Assembly: GCA_015655415.1 (NCBI GenBank) | Contig: JAATFB010000060.1 | Span: 1 to 64,000 of the forward strand | Reading direction: 5' to 3' | Source: Actinomycetales bacterium | Lineage (GTDB): Bacteria > Actinomycetota > Actinomycetes > Actinomycetales > Microbacteriaceae | DNA length: 64,000 nucleotides | Part shown: piece by piece, positions 16,680 through 25,596 of the stretch | How positions within the stretch are numbered: the first letter of the stretch is position 1 | Layout of the letters: each line of letters starts with the position of its first letter | Program-made: the position numbers and the translations under genes | Notes under the pieces: generated by a model | Seen by the model: the letters and a program-made list of their open reading frames with translations, nothing else | Database searches by the model: none | What the model was told of the DNA's origin: nothing

Positions 16680-18305
16680 ATGCGCGGATACCAGCTCGTT
16701 CCCACGCTGCTGCGACAGCGCGGGCTGACGACGGTCTTCGCGATGCTTGCGGAGACGAACGGACCGTGGTTGGGATACGGCATCGCCCACGGTCTCGTTC
16801 GTCTGGTGCGGACGAGGCATGAGGAGACGGCGGTGATGGCCGCCAACGGCTTCGCCCGAGTGACGGGTTCCCCCGGGGTCGCGAGCGTCACACGAGGGCC
16901 TGGTTTCGCGAACTCGATCAACGCGCTCGCCGCCGCAGTGGACACGCACGTTCCCCTCATCCTCTTCACGGGAGAGAGCCCGCGACCGACGGCGCAGTCG
17001 CAGAACCTCGAGCAGGAGGGCATCGCTCGGCTGCTCGGCGCGGGCTACGTCGCGGTGCATGAGGTCGCCGAGCTGCCTGATGTGCTCGACCGCGCGATCG
17101 ACCGCGCCACCTGGCGCGGCTGGCCGCAGGTCGTCGCCGTGCCGGAGCCGCTCCTCGGGGAGGAGGCGGAGCCGGGTGAATGGGTCCCGGTCCCGCCCGC
17201 TCCCGCGGTCCCGAACGCCGCCGCCGTCGCGAAGGCCGTGACGCTGCTCACGGCTGCGAAGCACCCGCTCATCATCGGCGGTCACGGGGCGGTCGGGGCA
17301 GCCGCGCGGACCGCACTGGAACGGCTTGCGGAGCATACCGGAGCAGCGCTCGGCACGACCCTGATGGCGATCCGGAACTTCGCGGGACACCCGAACGAGA
17401 TCGGCCTCGTCGGCGGCTGGGCTCCACGAGCGGCGCGCGAGTATCTGCAGTCCGTGGATCTCGTCGTCGCATTCGGCGCGACGTTGAACCGCTTCACGAT
17501 GGATCGGGGCCGGCTCTTCCCCGAGGCATCGGTCGTGCAGGTGCTGCTCGACGCGAATGACGCCGGCTCGTTCCGGCGCCCGAACGTGCTGCTCGTCGGC
17601 GACGCCGCCGAGACCGCGTCGGCGGTACTCGCCGAGCTCGATCGCCGCGGCATGCCGCAGCGCGCGTATCCGGGGCCGAGCTTCGCCTCGGTTCGGGAGT
17701 CGCTCCTCGCCGTGGAGCGCGGACGCGCCGCCGCCGGCGGGCTCGACGTCATCGCGGTCGGGCATCGGATCGACGAGCTGCTGCCGCCCGATCGCATCGT
17801 GGTGACCGACTCCGGCCGGGCGGTCATCCCGCTTCCCGATCTCGTCGACGCGCGAGACGGGCGCTCGTGGATCCACGGACGAGGCTACGGGTCGATCGGA
17901 CAAGGACTCGGCCTCGCGATCGGTGCGGCGACGGCACAGCCCGGCCGCACCACCGTGCTCTTCGTCGGCGATGGGGCCTTCCTCTCCGCCTGCCATGATC
18001 TCGACGCGGCGCGCCTGGCGGGACTCGAGAACCTCGTGATCGTCGTCCTCAATGACGAGAAGTACGGCATGGAGGTCGGCGCCATGACGCGCTTCGGCCT
18101 CTCCCTCGAAGCGATCAGCCAGTCGACCCCCGAGCTCGTCGCACTCGCCCGGGTGTACGGCGGCGACGGCGTCCGAATCGAATCCGTCGCCGACCTCGAC
18201 GCGCTCAGAATTCCGATCGGGCAGGGACTGTTTCTGGTCGACGCTCGGCTCGATGCCGAGTCAGACCCGGCCTTCGCCGTCGGCGACGGATCCGGCGCAA
18301 AGTAA
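16680..18305 (+). CDS. ThDP-dependent enzyme, acetolactate synthase/benzoylformate decarboxylase-like
   Basis: This is a full-length ThDP enzyme (541 residues) with the three-domain layout of acetolactate synthase relatives. The catalytic Glu is in RTRHEETAVMAANGFAR at ~45, a central domain spans ~185-330, and the ThDP/Mg motif runs from GDGAFLSACHD to VVLNDEKYG at ~410-440. It is not the sulfoacetaldehyde acetyltransferase Xsc by eye, because the N-terminal sequence differs. It closes the run of tightly spaced enzyme genes that begins with the ComA-like gene. Two ThDP enzymes in one operon suggest two 2-oxo-acid steps, or a carboligation as well as a decarboxylation. Confidence 0.9.
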   Translation: MRGYQLVPTLLRQRGLTTVFAMLAETNGPWLGYGIAHGLVRLVRTRHEETAVMAANGFARVTGSPGVASVTRGPGFANSINALAAAVDTHVPLILFTGESPRPTAQSQNLEQEGIARLLGAGYVAVHEVAELPDVLDRAIDRATWRGWPQVVAVPEPLLGEEAEPGEWVPVPPAPAVPNAAAVAKAVTLLTAAKHPLIIGGHGAVGAAARTALERLAEHTGAALGTTLMAIRNFAGHPNEIGLVGGWAPRAAREYLQSVDLVVAFGATLNRFTMDRGRLFPEASVVQVLLDANDAGSFRRPNVLLVGDAAETASAVLAELDRRGMPQRAYPGPSFASVRESLLAVERGRAAAGGLDVIAVGHRIDELLPPDRIVVTDSGRAVIPLPDLVDARDGRSWIHGRGYGSIGQGLGLAIGAATAQPGRTTVLFVGDGAFLSACHDLDAARLAGLENLVIVVLNDEKYGMEVGAMTRFGLSLEAISQSTPELVALARVYGGDGVRIESVADLDALRIPIGQGLFLVDARLDAESDPAFAVGDGSGAK

Positions 18306-18347
18306 CGATTTGGCCCGCAGGACGTTCAGGCGACTGAATGCAGACCG

Positions 18348-18372
18348 TCTGATTGTATTCTGGTAATCTGAT
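18348..18372 (+). promoter_or_regulatory. Candidate internal promoter before the binding-protein genes
   Basis: This AT-richer patch holds TATTCT (18356-18361) as a possible -10 and a direct TCTGAT repeat 19 bp apart (18348, 18367). The minus strand reads AGAATACAA, a weak match to the AATAC core of the GntR site. A separate start here would raise receptor expression over the enzymes. Confidence 0.4.
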
Positions 18373-18400
18373 AAGACGAAAATCGAAAGAGAGCGCGCAA

Positions 18401-19477
18401 ATGCAACGAAGCGTTTCACAGCTCGTCCGAACAGCACGGGTCGGCGGCGCCTTCGCCGCGGTCGCAGCCGCCGCGCTGATCATCGCCGGCTGCAGTTCGG
18501 CGCCGACGACGACTCATTCCACTGTTCCCAGCAACGACCCACTCGCCTCGCTCGTCGCCGCCGCCCAGAAGGAGGGATCGCTGACGATCTACGGCTCGCC
18601 GGATGAGCCGGGTGTCGACGCTGCGCTGAAGCAGTTCCAGCAGCAGTACGACATCCACGCCACGTATACGCGCCTGGCCGGCACGAGCCTCGAGTCACGC
18701 TACGCCTCGGAGAAGCAGTCGCACGCGACGACCGCCGACGTCATCATGCTCAACCTCGACCAGTTCGTGCCCGACTCGCTCAAGAGCGGGATCATCACCT
18801 CTCCCGCCGACCTCAAGATCCCCGGGTACCCGTGGCACTTTCCGGCGAAATTCCTGCTGCCGGACTATGGCACCGCCGAGGTCGGCGTCGGCGTGCGCGG
18901 CATCACCATCAACACGAACTATGTGAAGCCCGGCCAGATCACGACCTGGAGCGATCTGCTGAAACCGAAGTGGAAGGGGCACATCGGAGTCCCGGACCCC
19001 ACGTCGGCTGCGGTCTACACCGGTCACTGGTACACCGTCGCGCAGCACCAGAAGGGCGGCGCGCAGAAGTTCCTCGAGGGCGTTCGCGCACAGCTCGCCC
19101 GCACCGGGGTCTATGCGGCCGGGGCTCCCGCGACATCGGCCGCCGGCTCCGGGGAGGTGTGGATCGTGCCGATGAACATCGCGAGTCTCACCAACAGCGC
19201 GGTTCAGGAGGGGGCGCCGCTCTCCTTCGTCACCCCGAAGGACACGGTGGCCGACCAGCAGGTGATATTCGCGAACAGCGCCCCGGACCACCCGAACGCC
19301 GCGAAGCTCTTCATCGCCTACATGATGTCCCGGGGCGGTTCGCAGACGATGGCGAAGAACAACGACGAGCTGTCGCCCTACGACGCCTCGAAGCTCCCGA
19401 GCACGCTCTGGAGCTGGCCGATCAGCACGGCCGCCGAACAGCAGGACAACGTCAACCGCTGGCTCACCGGACGCTGA
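18401..19477 (+). CDS. ABC importer substrate-binding lipoprotein (receptor 1)
   Basis: This extracellular receptor belongs to the type-2 periplasmic binding fold used by iron, sulfate and 2-aminoethylphosphonate importers (358 residues). The signal peptide ends in the lipobox LIIAGC, so the mature protein is lipid-anchored. The binding-fold core starts at AAQKEGSLTIYGSPDEPG and keeps hallmark stretches such as DVIMLNLDQF and GSGEVWIVPMN. ATG 18401 follows AAAGAGAG by 7 bases; the track start at 18353 lies before this signal. It is closely similar along its whole length to the next gene. It should deliver substrate to the permease encoded at 6.4 kb, since no other type-matched permease is in the window. 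Confidence 0.92.
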   Translation: MQRSVSQLVRTARVGGAFAAVAAAALIIAGCSSAPTTTHSTVPSNDPLASLVAAAQKEGSLTIYGSPDEPGVDAALKQFQQQYDIHATYTRLAGTSLESRYASEKQSHATTADVIMLNLDQFVPDSLKSGIITSPADLKIPGYPWHFPAKFLLPDYGTAEVGVGVRGITINTNYVKPGQITTWSDLLKPKWKGHIGVPDPTSAAVYTGHWYTVAQHQKGGAQKFLEGVRAQLARTGVYAAGAPATSAAGSGEVWIVPMNIASLTNSAVQEGAPLSFVTPKDTVADQQVIFANSAPDHPNAAKLFIAYMMSRGGSQTMAKNNDELSPYDASKLPSTLWSWPISTAAEQQDNVNRWLTGR

Positions 19478-19596
19478 CCCAGAGGCTCGCGACGACGGCC
19501 ACCGCCGTCCGGCGGGATTCCGCGTCACGCCGTCCGCTGAGGACGAGTTGTCTTCCCGTAACAAGACAAGATCGCAAGTGAAAGAGAGCAATGCAA

Positions 19597-20688
19597 ATGC
19601 AATGGCGCATTTCGTCCCGAACACGCATGGCACGTGCCGGCACCGCCATCGCGGCGATCGCGGCTGCGGCCGTGATCCTCGCCGGCTGCAGTTCGACCTC
19701 GACGGCCACGTCGAACTCCACCAGCACCAGCGCGAGCACGAGCGACCCCGCTCTGGCCCCGCTCATCGCGGCGGCGAAGAAGGAGGGCTCGCTCCTGGTC
19801 TACGGCTCCCCCGGCGAGCCCGGGCTCAAGGCGGCGGTGGCCGGCTTCAGCCAGAAGTACGGGATCAAGGCGAGCTACGTCCGACTCGTCGGCGGTGACC
19901 TCGAATCCCGATACAGCTCGGAGAAGCAGGCGGGTTCCCCGACTGCCGACGTTCTCATGCTCAATCTCGACAGCTTTGCGGACACCGCGAAGCAGCAGGG
20001 GCTCATCACCGACCCCGCTGACCTCAAGATCCCCGGCTATCCCTGGGGCTTCCCCTCGAAGTTCCTGCTCTCCGACTACGGAACCGCAGTCGTCGGCCTG
20101 CAGATCCGCGGCATCACCTACAACACCAACTACGTGAAGCCAGGCGAGATCAAGACCTGGAGCGACCTGCTGAACCCCAAGTGGAAGGGCCACATCGGCG
20201 TTCCGGATCCGACCTCGGCGGCGGTCTACGTCGGCCACTGGTACACCGTCGGTCAGCACCAGAAGGGCGGCGCGCAGAAATTCCTCGAGGGCGTGCACGC
20301 TCAGCTCGCCCACAACGGCGTCTACGCGAGCGGCGTCCCGGCCTCGGCTGCGGCCGGTTCCGGCGAGGTGTGGATCGTGCCGATGAACATCGCGAGCACG
20401 ACCAAGACGGTCTCCGACCAGGGGGCCCCGCTCAAGTTCGTCGTCCCGTCCCAGACGACGACCGACCAGCAGGTGATCTTCGCGAACAGCGATCCCGCCC
20501 ACCCGAACGCGGCAAAGCTCTTCATCGCCTACATGATGTCGAAAGAGGGCGCCGACACGATGGCGACGAACAACAACGAGACCTCGCCATTCGACACCGG
20601 CAAGCTGCCGAAGACGCTGTGGAACTGGGCGCCGTCGCTCGCAGACAAAGAGCAGAGCGACGTCAACCTCTGGCTCACCGGCCGATAA
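19597..20688 (+). CDS. ABC importer substrate-binding lipoprotein (receptor 2, tandem paralogue)
   Basis: This is a second lipoprotein receptor (363 residues) with lipobox VILAGC and the same architecture as its neighbour. Long blocks are shared (for instance KWKGHIGVPDPTSAAVY), and both end in WLTGR, so it arose by tandem duplication. Differences concentrate in loops after the signal peptide and in the region around QGAPLKF, which may alter ligand choice. The spacing of AAAGAGAG favours ATG 19597 over 19591. Two receptors for one permease suggest two related ligands or affinities. Confidence 0.92.
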   Translation: MQWRISSRTRMARAGTAIAAIAAAAVILAGCSSTSTATSNSTSTSASTSDPALAPLIAAAKKEGSLLVYGSPGEPGLKAAVAGFSQKYGIKASYVRLVGGDLESRYSSEKQAGSPTADVLMLNLDSFADTAKQQGLITDPADLKIPGYPWGFPSKFLLSDYGTAVVGLQIRGITYNTNYVKPGEIKTWSDLLNPKWKGHIGVPDPTSAAVYVGHWYTVGQHQKGGAQKFLEGVHAQLAHNGVYASGVPASAAAGSGEVWIVPMNIASTTKTVSDQGAPLKFVVPSQTTTDQQVIFANSDPAHPNAAKLFIAYMMSKEGADTMATNNNETSPFDTGKLPKTLWNWAPSLADKEQSDVNLWLTGR

Positions 20689-20705
20689 GAGAAGGGGCTG
20701 TCTCG

Positions 20706-21236
20706 ATGATTCCAGTAGGCACGCCGACCACCGACATCAGCGACGCGCATCCGGATCTCCAGGTCTGCGAGACGCAGTTCACCCGGTACGGCGGCAAGAC
20801 AGCCTTCGGCGGTCGCATCCGGACCCTCAAGTGCCTGGAGGACACGGCGCTCCTCATGCAGGTGCTCGGTCAGCCGGGCCACGGCGCGGTGCTCGTCGTC
20901 GACGGGGAGGCGTCCATGCGCAGCGCGCTGCTGGGCGACCGGCACGCCGGCATGGCGGCCGCGAACGGATGGGCGGGCGTCATCGTGTACGGTGCCGTGC
21001 GCGACAGCGTGGGCATCGGACGGCTCGAGCTCGGGGTGAAGGCCCTCGGGGTGACGCCCAGGCGCAGCGGCAAGTCGGCGCTCGGCGCGGTCGACGCACC
21101 CGTCCGCTTCGGCGGCGCCGAGTTCGTCGCGGGCGGCTACCTGTGGAGCGACGAGGACGGTGTCGTGGTCGCCCCGCCCGGCTGGGACTCCGACTCGCTC
21201 GAGCCGGCGCCGCAGCAGCAGGCGTACGCGCACTGA
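20706..21236 (+). CDS. RraA-family protein (putative 4-hydroxy-4-methyl-2-oxoglutarate aldolase-like)
   Basis: This 176-residue protein belongs to the RraA/HMG-aldolase fold. The motif MAAANGWAGVIVYGAVRD carries the conserved Arg-Asp that holds the divalent metal and pyruvate enolate in the aldolases, and the Gly-rich GDRHAGM precedes it. True RraA (RNase E inhibitor) has the same fold but lacks lyase activity, and RNase E inhibition is unlikely here. Being the last gene of the island's forward operon, with AGAAGGGG before its ATG, it more likely cleaves a 4-hydroxy-2-oxo acid or decarboxylates oxaloacetate-like compounds. A strong hairpin follows. Confidence 0.87.
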   Translation: MIPVGTPTTDISDAHPDLQVCETQFTRYGGKTAFGGRIRTLKCLEDTALLMQVLGQPGHGAVLVVDGEASMRSALLGDRHAGMAAANGWAGVIVYGAVRDSVGIGRLELGVKALGVTPRRSGKSALGAVDAPVRFGGAEFVAGGYLWSDEDGVVVAPPGWDSDSLEPAPQQQAYAH

Positions 21237-21242
21237 GTCCCG

Positions 21243-21282
21243 GGGGGTCGGGCGGCGATCGTCACGACGCCGCCCGACCCCC
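21243..21282. terminator. Strong hairpin between convergent rraA-like and prpD-like genes
   Basis: A 15-bp perfect stem (GGGGGTCGGGCGGCG with its complement) around a 10-nt loop starts 6 bp after the rraA-like stop. It has no U-tract. It can end the forward operon, and the leftward prpD-like transcript as well. Confidence 0.8.
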
Positions 21283-21369
21283 GGGGCTGCCGAGAAAGCC
21301 GGACAACATCGCGAGGGGACGCGATCAGGGTCGCGCAGGCCACCGAGGCGCGTGCCCGCCCGGGAGGCC

Positions 21370-22800
21370 TCAGCGCTCCCGGACCCGACGCAGCACCTCC
21401 GCCGCGCTGTGGATCGCGCCGGGTTCCTCGGCATGAAGCAGTGCGCTCTCGAGGGCCACGACGTCGGCATCGCCTAGGCCGAAGGCGGCGTTGCCGCGGA
21501 ACTTCGCTGCGACCGCCGCCTCGCTCATCGGATTGGCTTCCGTGCCGCGCGGCTCCGGCACCTCCACGACGTATCGCGAACCGTCGCGCATCCGTACCTC
21601 CAGTCCGCCGGGGTAGACCTGGCGGCCGTTGTCGAACTTCTCGCTCACCTCGTACTCGACGGTGGCCGCCAGGTCGAGCACCGCCTGATCGCGCAGTCCC
21701 TTCTCCGTGTAGGTGTTCAGGTCGACGCGGCCGTGCAGGAGCATCGCCGACACGGAGTATTGCAAGCTGAACTTGCCGCCGTACGGGGTGAGCGGGCGGA
21801 TGCGCGTCTCGCGCGGCTCAAGCACTATCGTCACCGCCGGACTGGGGACGATCGCGGTGATCTCGGCGATCTCGGCGAGCCGGTCCTCGATCTGCGCGCG
21901 GATCTCCAGCGCCGCGTCGAGCGCCCCGTGCATCCAGTAGCAGGAGGGGTAGGCCTTGTAAGCCATCCTCGGCGTCTCCCATTCCCGGCCCAGCGAGTCG
22001 AGAACGGGGCTCATGTCGACGTCCGCGTAGCCCGTGAGCGCCTCGTAGAGCCCGTAGCGGCCCTCGAAGACGTCGTCGGGGCCCTCTGCTCCTAGTGCGG
22101 CGAGCTCGGCGGAGAGGATGCCGTTGTGTGCTGCCCAGCCGGCGTGCAGATGCTTGTTCGGCGTGCCCTTCGCGATCCAGGCATTGAGCCCGCCGGCGGT
22201 GTCGCCGGCGATGCCGAAGGCGTTCGTCGTCGCCCGCGCGTCGAGGCCGAGCACCAGGGCGGCGCCCGCGGTCGCACCGAAGACGCCCGCGGTCAGTGTC
22301 GCGTGGAATCCGTGCTTCTGAAAGTGGATGGGGCCCCCCATGCCGATTCGGGTCGCCACCTCGTTGCCCGCGACGAGAGCCGCCACGAACTGCCGCCCGT
22401 CGGCGTCGGTGCGCTCCGACATCGCGAACGCGGCGGGCGTGACGATCGTGCTCGCATGCACGCGGGAGTCCGTGTCGATGTCGTCGAAGTCGATCGAGTG
22501 CTCGAGCGAGCCGTTCGCATAGGCGGCGTGCGCGGCAGGAACGCGATGCGGGATGCCGATGACCGATGCCTCCTCGACCCCGCGCATCCGCGCGAACAGG
22601 GCGACCGAGGCACGCGCGGTCGCCGCCTCGCCCGGCAGCACGGCCCCGGCGATGCCGACCCCGATCGTGTCGAGCGCGTGGAGCTTCGCCGCGGTGACGA
22701 CCTCCGGCGGGACGTCCTCGTAGCGCAGCCCGCTCACCCATCCCGCGATGCGTCGCGCGGCCGTCTCGCTCGCCCCCGTGTGTGCGGTGTGTTCGCGCAT
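21370..22800 (-). CDS. MmgE/PrpD-family protein
   Basis: This is a 476-residue member of the MmgE/PrpD family, which includes 2-methylcitrate dehydratase, cis-aconitate decarboxylase and iminodisuccinate epimerase. The all-helical N-terminal domain holds the family stretch SLEHSIDFDDIDTDSRVHAST, and the MGGPIHFQKHGFHATLTAGV segment is conserved. I start at 22800 (MREHTAHTG), preceded by GAGGAG; the track extends 31 residues upstream without support. It faces away from ALDH copy 2, and a shared 240-bp intergenic region carries the GntR palindrome. In this island it probably dehydrates, decarboxylates or isomerises a di- or tricarboxylate. Confidence 0.92.
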   Translation of the reverse strand: MREHTAHTGASETAARRIAGWVSGLRYEDVPPEVVTAAKLHALDTIGVGIAGAVLPGEAATARASVALFARMRGVEEASVIGIPHRVPAAHAAYANGSLEHSIDFDDIDTDSRVHASTIVTPAAFAMSERTDADGRQFVAALVAGNEVATRIGMGGPIHFQKHGFHATLTAGVFGATAGAALVLGLDARATTNAFGIAGDTAGGLNAWIAKGTPNKHLHAGWAAHNGILSAELAALGAEGPDDVFEGRYGLYEALTGYADVDMSPVLDSLGREWETPRMAYKAYPSCYWMHGALDAALEIRAQIEDRLAEIAEITAIVPSPAVTIVLEPRETRIRPLTPYGGKFSLQYSVSAMLLHGRVDLNTYTEKGLRDQAVLDLAATVEYEVSEKFDNGRQVYPGGLEVRMRDGSRYVVEVPEPRGTEANPMSEAAVAAKFRGNAAFGLGDADVVALESALLHAEEPGAIHSAAEVLRRVRER

Positions 22801-22952
22801 CCTCGAGCTCCTCGCTGTCTGGTCGTACAGGACAATAGGCTGCCCATCAGGGCGAACAGGGCGGTGGCGCACTCGGCGCCATCTCCTCGTCACATGTGCA
22901 CCGGTCAGGAGGTTTGACCCGCGCAGCCGGCAGAACTACATTAGCTTGTGCG

Positions 22953-22979
22953 ACCGTAATACAGGATGCCAATTTGGCA
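22953..22979. promoter_or_regulatory. GntR operator site 4 plus a second palindrome in the prpD/ALDH divergent region
   Basis: ACCGTAATACAGG (22953-22965) matches the island operator. One base later lies a different perfect palindrome, TGCCAATTTGGCA (22967-22979). The two sit between the divergent prpD-like and aldehyde dehydrogenase genes, so both promoters could be controlled. The second palindrome hints at another regulator, which I cannot identify. Confidence 0.65.
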
Positions 22980-23036
22980 CCTGTGCGGCTGCCGCGGACG
23001 ATCGTCGTCCGGATGCGCTGAGAGGTGATCAGTTCG

Positions 23037-24497
23037 ATGGAGAGCTATCGGGAGCAGTTGATCGACGGCGAGCTGGTGCGCGGCCACGGGCCCGAGTTCG
23101 AGTCGATCAACCCTTACACCGAGAAGCCCTGGGCGGTGTTCACCGAGGCCGACGAGGGCGATGTCGATCGCGCAGTGACGGCCGCCGAGCGCGCCTTCGA
23201 GTCCTGGCGCAAGACATCGGGAGTCGAGCGGGCGCGTCTCATGAACGCCCTCGCGGACGTGATCGAGCGCGATATCGACCGCCTCGCGCAGATCGAGACG
23301 AACGACAACGGCAAGCTCATCAAGGAGAACAGGAACCAGATCCTGTTCGCCGCGCGCAACTTCCGTTTCTACGCGGGCTATATCGACAAGATCGCCGGCG
23401 AAGTGAAGACGATGGATGCGTACACGAGCTTCGACTTCACGGTCCGCGAGCCGATCGGCGTCTGCGCGCTCATCACCGCGTGGAACTCGCCACTGCAGCT
23501 CCTCAGCAACAAGCTCCCCCCCGCGCTGGCCGCAGGCAACACCGCAGTCATCAAGCCGTCCGAGTTCACGTCGGCGAGCACACTTGAGCTTGCGAGTCTC
23601 GCGATCGAGGTCGGCTTCCCTCCGGGGGTCATCAACGTCATCACAGGCTTCGGCAGCACCGGCGCCCTGCTCACCTCGCACCCAGGGGTGGGCAAGATCA
23701 GCTTCACGGGAGGCATCGAGACGGCGAAGCGCATCGCCGCGGCAGCGGCGGCGAACATCGTGCCGTGCAGCCTTGAGCTCGGCGGGAAGTCGGCGAACAT
23801 CATCTTCGAGGACGCCCCGTATGAGAAGGCGATCGCCGGTGCGATCGGCGGCGTCTTCGCGGCGGCCGGGCAGAGCTGCGTGGCCGGTTCCCGGCTGCTC
23901 GTCCAGGCGTCCATCTACGAGAGGGTCGTCGAGGACATCGCGCAGTGGGCGTCGCGGATAAAGCTGGGCGACCCGACGGACGCTGAGACGCAGATGGGAC
24001 CGATCGCCTTCCGGGGTCACTATGAGAGGGTCCTCGCCCACATCGCGGACGCGCTCGAGGACGGCTCCCGGCTGGTGGCCGGGGGTCACCCCGCGGCGCT
24101 TGGCGGCCTCTTCATCGAGCCGACGGTGTTCGCGGACGTCGACAACAGCTCGCGACTCGCGCAGAACGAGGTCTTCGGGCCGATCCTCGCGATCATCCCG
24201 TTCGACGACGAGGCCGAGGCGATCGCGATAGCGAACGACTCCAGGTTCGGCCTTGCCGGCGGTGTCTGGTCGAAGGACGTCACCCGAGCGTTGTCCGTGG
24301 CCAAGGAGATCCGCTCCGGCATCATCTGGGTCAACACCTACCGCACCAGCGCGGCGCAGGCTCCGTCGGGAGGCTTCAAGCAGAGCGGCTACGGCCGTGA
24401 GCGCGGCACCGAGGCGCTCCTCGACTACACGGTCGTCAAGAGCACCCTCGTCGACCTCACCGACACAGTTCGCGACCCGTTCGTCCTCGGTCGCTAG
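23037..24497 (+). CDS. NAD(P)-dependent aldehyde dehydrogenase (copy 2)
   Basis: This is a complete ALDH enzyme (486 residues) with TAWNSPLQLL, FTGGIETAKR, the general base in ELGGKSANI, the nucleophile Cys in GQSCVAGSR and NEVFGPIL. It is clearly diverged from copy 1, so it probably handles a different aldehyde. I prefer ATG 23037, 11 bases after AGAGG, over GTG 23025, which overlaps that site. A hydroxyisobutyrate-dehydrogenase-family gene follows after 28 bp. Such a pair is typical of a dehydrogenase making a semialdehyde that the ALDH then oxidises. Confidence 0.93.
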   Translation: MESYREQLIDGELVRGHGPEFESINPYTEKPWAVFTEADEGDVDRAVTAAERAFESWRKTSGVERARLMNALADVIERDIDRLAQIETNDNGKLIKENRNQILFAARNFRFYAGYIDKIAGEVKTMDAYTSFDFTVREPIGVCALITAWNSPLQLLSNKLPPALAAGNTAVIKPSEFTSASTLELASLAIEVGFPPGVINVITGFGSTGALLTSHPGVGKISFTGGIETAKRIAAAAAANIVPCSLELGGKSANIIFEDAPYEKAIAGAIGGVFAAAGQSCVAGSRLLVQASIYERVVEDIAQWASRIKLGDPTDAETQMGPIAFRGHYERVLAHIADALEDGSRLVAGGHPAALGGLFIEPTVFADVDNSSRLAQNEVFGPILAIIPFDDEAEAIAIANDSRFGLAGGVWSKDVTRALSVAKEIRSGIIWVNTYRTSAAQAPSGGFKQSGYGRERGTEALLDYTVVKSTLVDLTDTVRDPFVLGR

Positions 24498-24525
24498 CGC
24501 CAATCGCAATCGAAGGGAACGGATC

Positions 24526-25410
24526 GTGACAGAGCAGCGCATCGCCGTGGTCGGTCTCGGGAACATGGGCGGTGCCGTCGCCGCGAATCTCGCGCAGCGA
24601 GGCGAGCGGGTCACCGGCTTCGACCTCTTCGAGCCAGCCCGCAGGCGTGCGGAGGAAGCAGGTGTTCGGGCGTTCGACAGCATCGCCGAGGCCATCACAG
24701 ACGCCGACGTCATCGTGACCAGCCTGCCCAACGGCGCTATCGTCAAGAGCGTCTATCTCGGCGATGACGGTGTCATCGCTCACGCGGCGCCTGGTGCATT
24801 GGTCATCGAGCTGAGCACCATCAGCCAGCAGGACATGATCGAGGTCGGGAACGCCGCTTCCGCCGCCGGCCTCCGCGTCGTGGACTGCGCGGTGAGTGGC
24901 AGCCCCGCCCAGGGCGGCAGCGGTGACCTCGCGCTCATCGTCGGCGCCACCGATGACGACCTGGCGATCGCCCAGCCGGTGCTGCGCGAGATCGGCTCGA
25001 GCCTCCAGCACGTCGGCGGCGTGGGCAAGGGGAAGGTCGTCAAGCTGGTCAACAACCTGATGGCCATGGGGAACGTGCTCGTCGCGGCCGAGGCGTTCCA
25101 GATCGGCATCGCTGCAGGGATGGACGCACAGCGTCTCTACGACGTGCTCTCGACGAGCGGCGGCCGCTCGCACCACTTCGTCAACCGCTTCCCGAAGGCC
25201 ATCGCCGGGGACTTCGCCCCCGGTTTCACCATCGCGCTCGGCGAGAAGGACCTCGGCTTGGGCATTCAGCTCGCGCACGATGTCGGCGTTCCCGCACCGG
25301 CCGCTGAGACGGTGCACGCGATGTATGGCGTGGCGATGGCGGAGGGCGACGGCGATGACGACATCGTCGGCCTCCTTCGGATGTACCAGCGTTGGACGCC
25401 CCGGCGCTGA
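24526..25410 (+). CDS. NAD(P)-dependent oxidoreductase, 3-hydroxyisobutyrate dehydrogenase family (copy 2)
   Basis: This is a 294-residue beta-hydroxyacid dehydrogenase. The Rossmann motif VVGLGNMGGAVAANL is at residue ~8, the substrate loop DCAVSGSPAQGG at ~125, and the catalytic Lys lies in GKVVKLVNNLM at ~172. GTG 24526 is preceded by GAAGGGA; the longer track ORF runs through the ALDH gene in another frame. It shares an operon with ALDH copy 2. The protein family covers 3-hydroxyisobutyrate, tartronate semialdehyde, 2-(hydroxymethyl)glutarate and sulfolactaldehyde substrates, so the sequence alone does not fix the substrate. Confidence 0.92.
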   Translation: MTEQRIAVVGLGNMGGAVAANLAQRGERVTGFDLFEPARRRAEEAGVRAFDSIAEAITDADVIVTSLPNGAIVKSVYLGDDGVIAHAAPGALVIELSTISQQDMIEVGNAASAAGLRVVDCAVSGSPAQGGSGDLALIVGATDDDLAIAQPVLREIGSSLQHVGGVGKGKVVKLVNNLMAMGNVLVAAEAFQIGIAAGMDAQRLYDVLSTSGGRSHHFVNRFPKAIAGDFAPGFTIALGEKDLGLGIQLAHDVGVPAPAAETVHAMYGVAMAEGDGDDDIVGLLRMYQRWTPRR

Positions 25411-25428
25411 ATGTGGGGCAGCCGATGA

Positions 25429-25596
25429 CGACGAGGGCTGCTGCGCGTCACCCGGGTGGTCATCGAGGCCAAGAGCATCCGGCCCCACGGGGACGCGACA
25501 GACAATCTCTGGATGAGCGACGGCGCCCCCGAGTTCCCGATGGCCCGTCAGGTCGCCGGCGTGAAGGCGGCGATCGACCGCGAGGTCAACGACTGA
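25429..25596 (+). pseudogene. Possible C-terminal gene remnant
   Basis: Directly after the HIBADH-family gene, an open stretch of about 55 codons reads IEAKSIRPHGDATDNLWMSD and ends with AAIDREVND and a stop. It has natural-looking composition, no proper start, and is opened by a stop at 25426. It overlaps the end of the convergent cytochrome gene by 11 bp. It looks like the tail of a deleted gene, but I do not recognise the family. Confidence 0.4.

Noticed and set aside
16680-18305. Sulfoacetaldehyde acetyltransferase (Xsc)
   Set aside because: The N-terminal sequence does not resemble Xsc as I know it, and no phosphotransacetylase is nearby; a generic ThDP enzyme call is safer.
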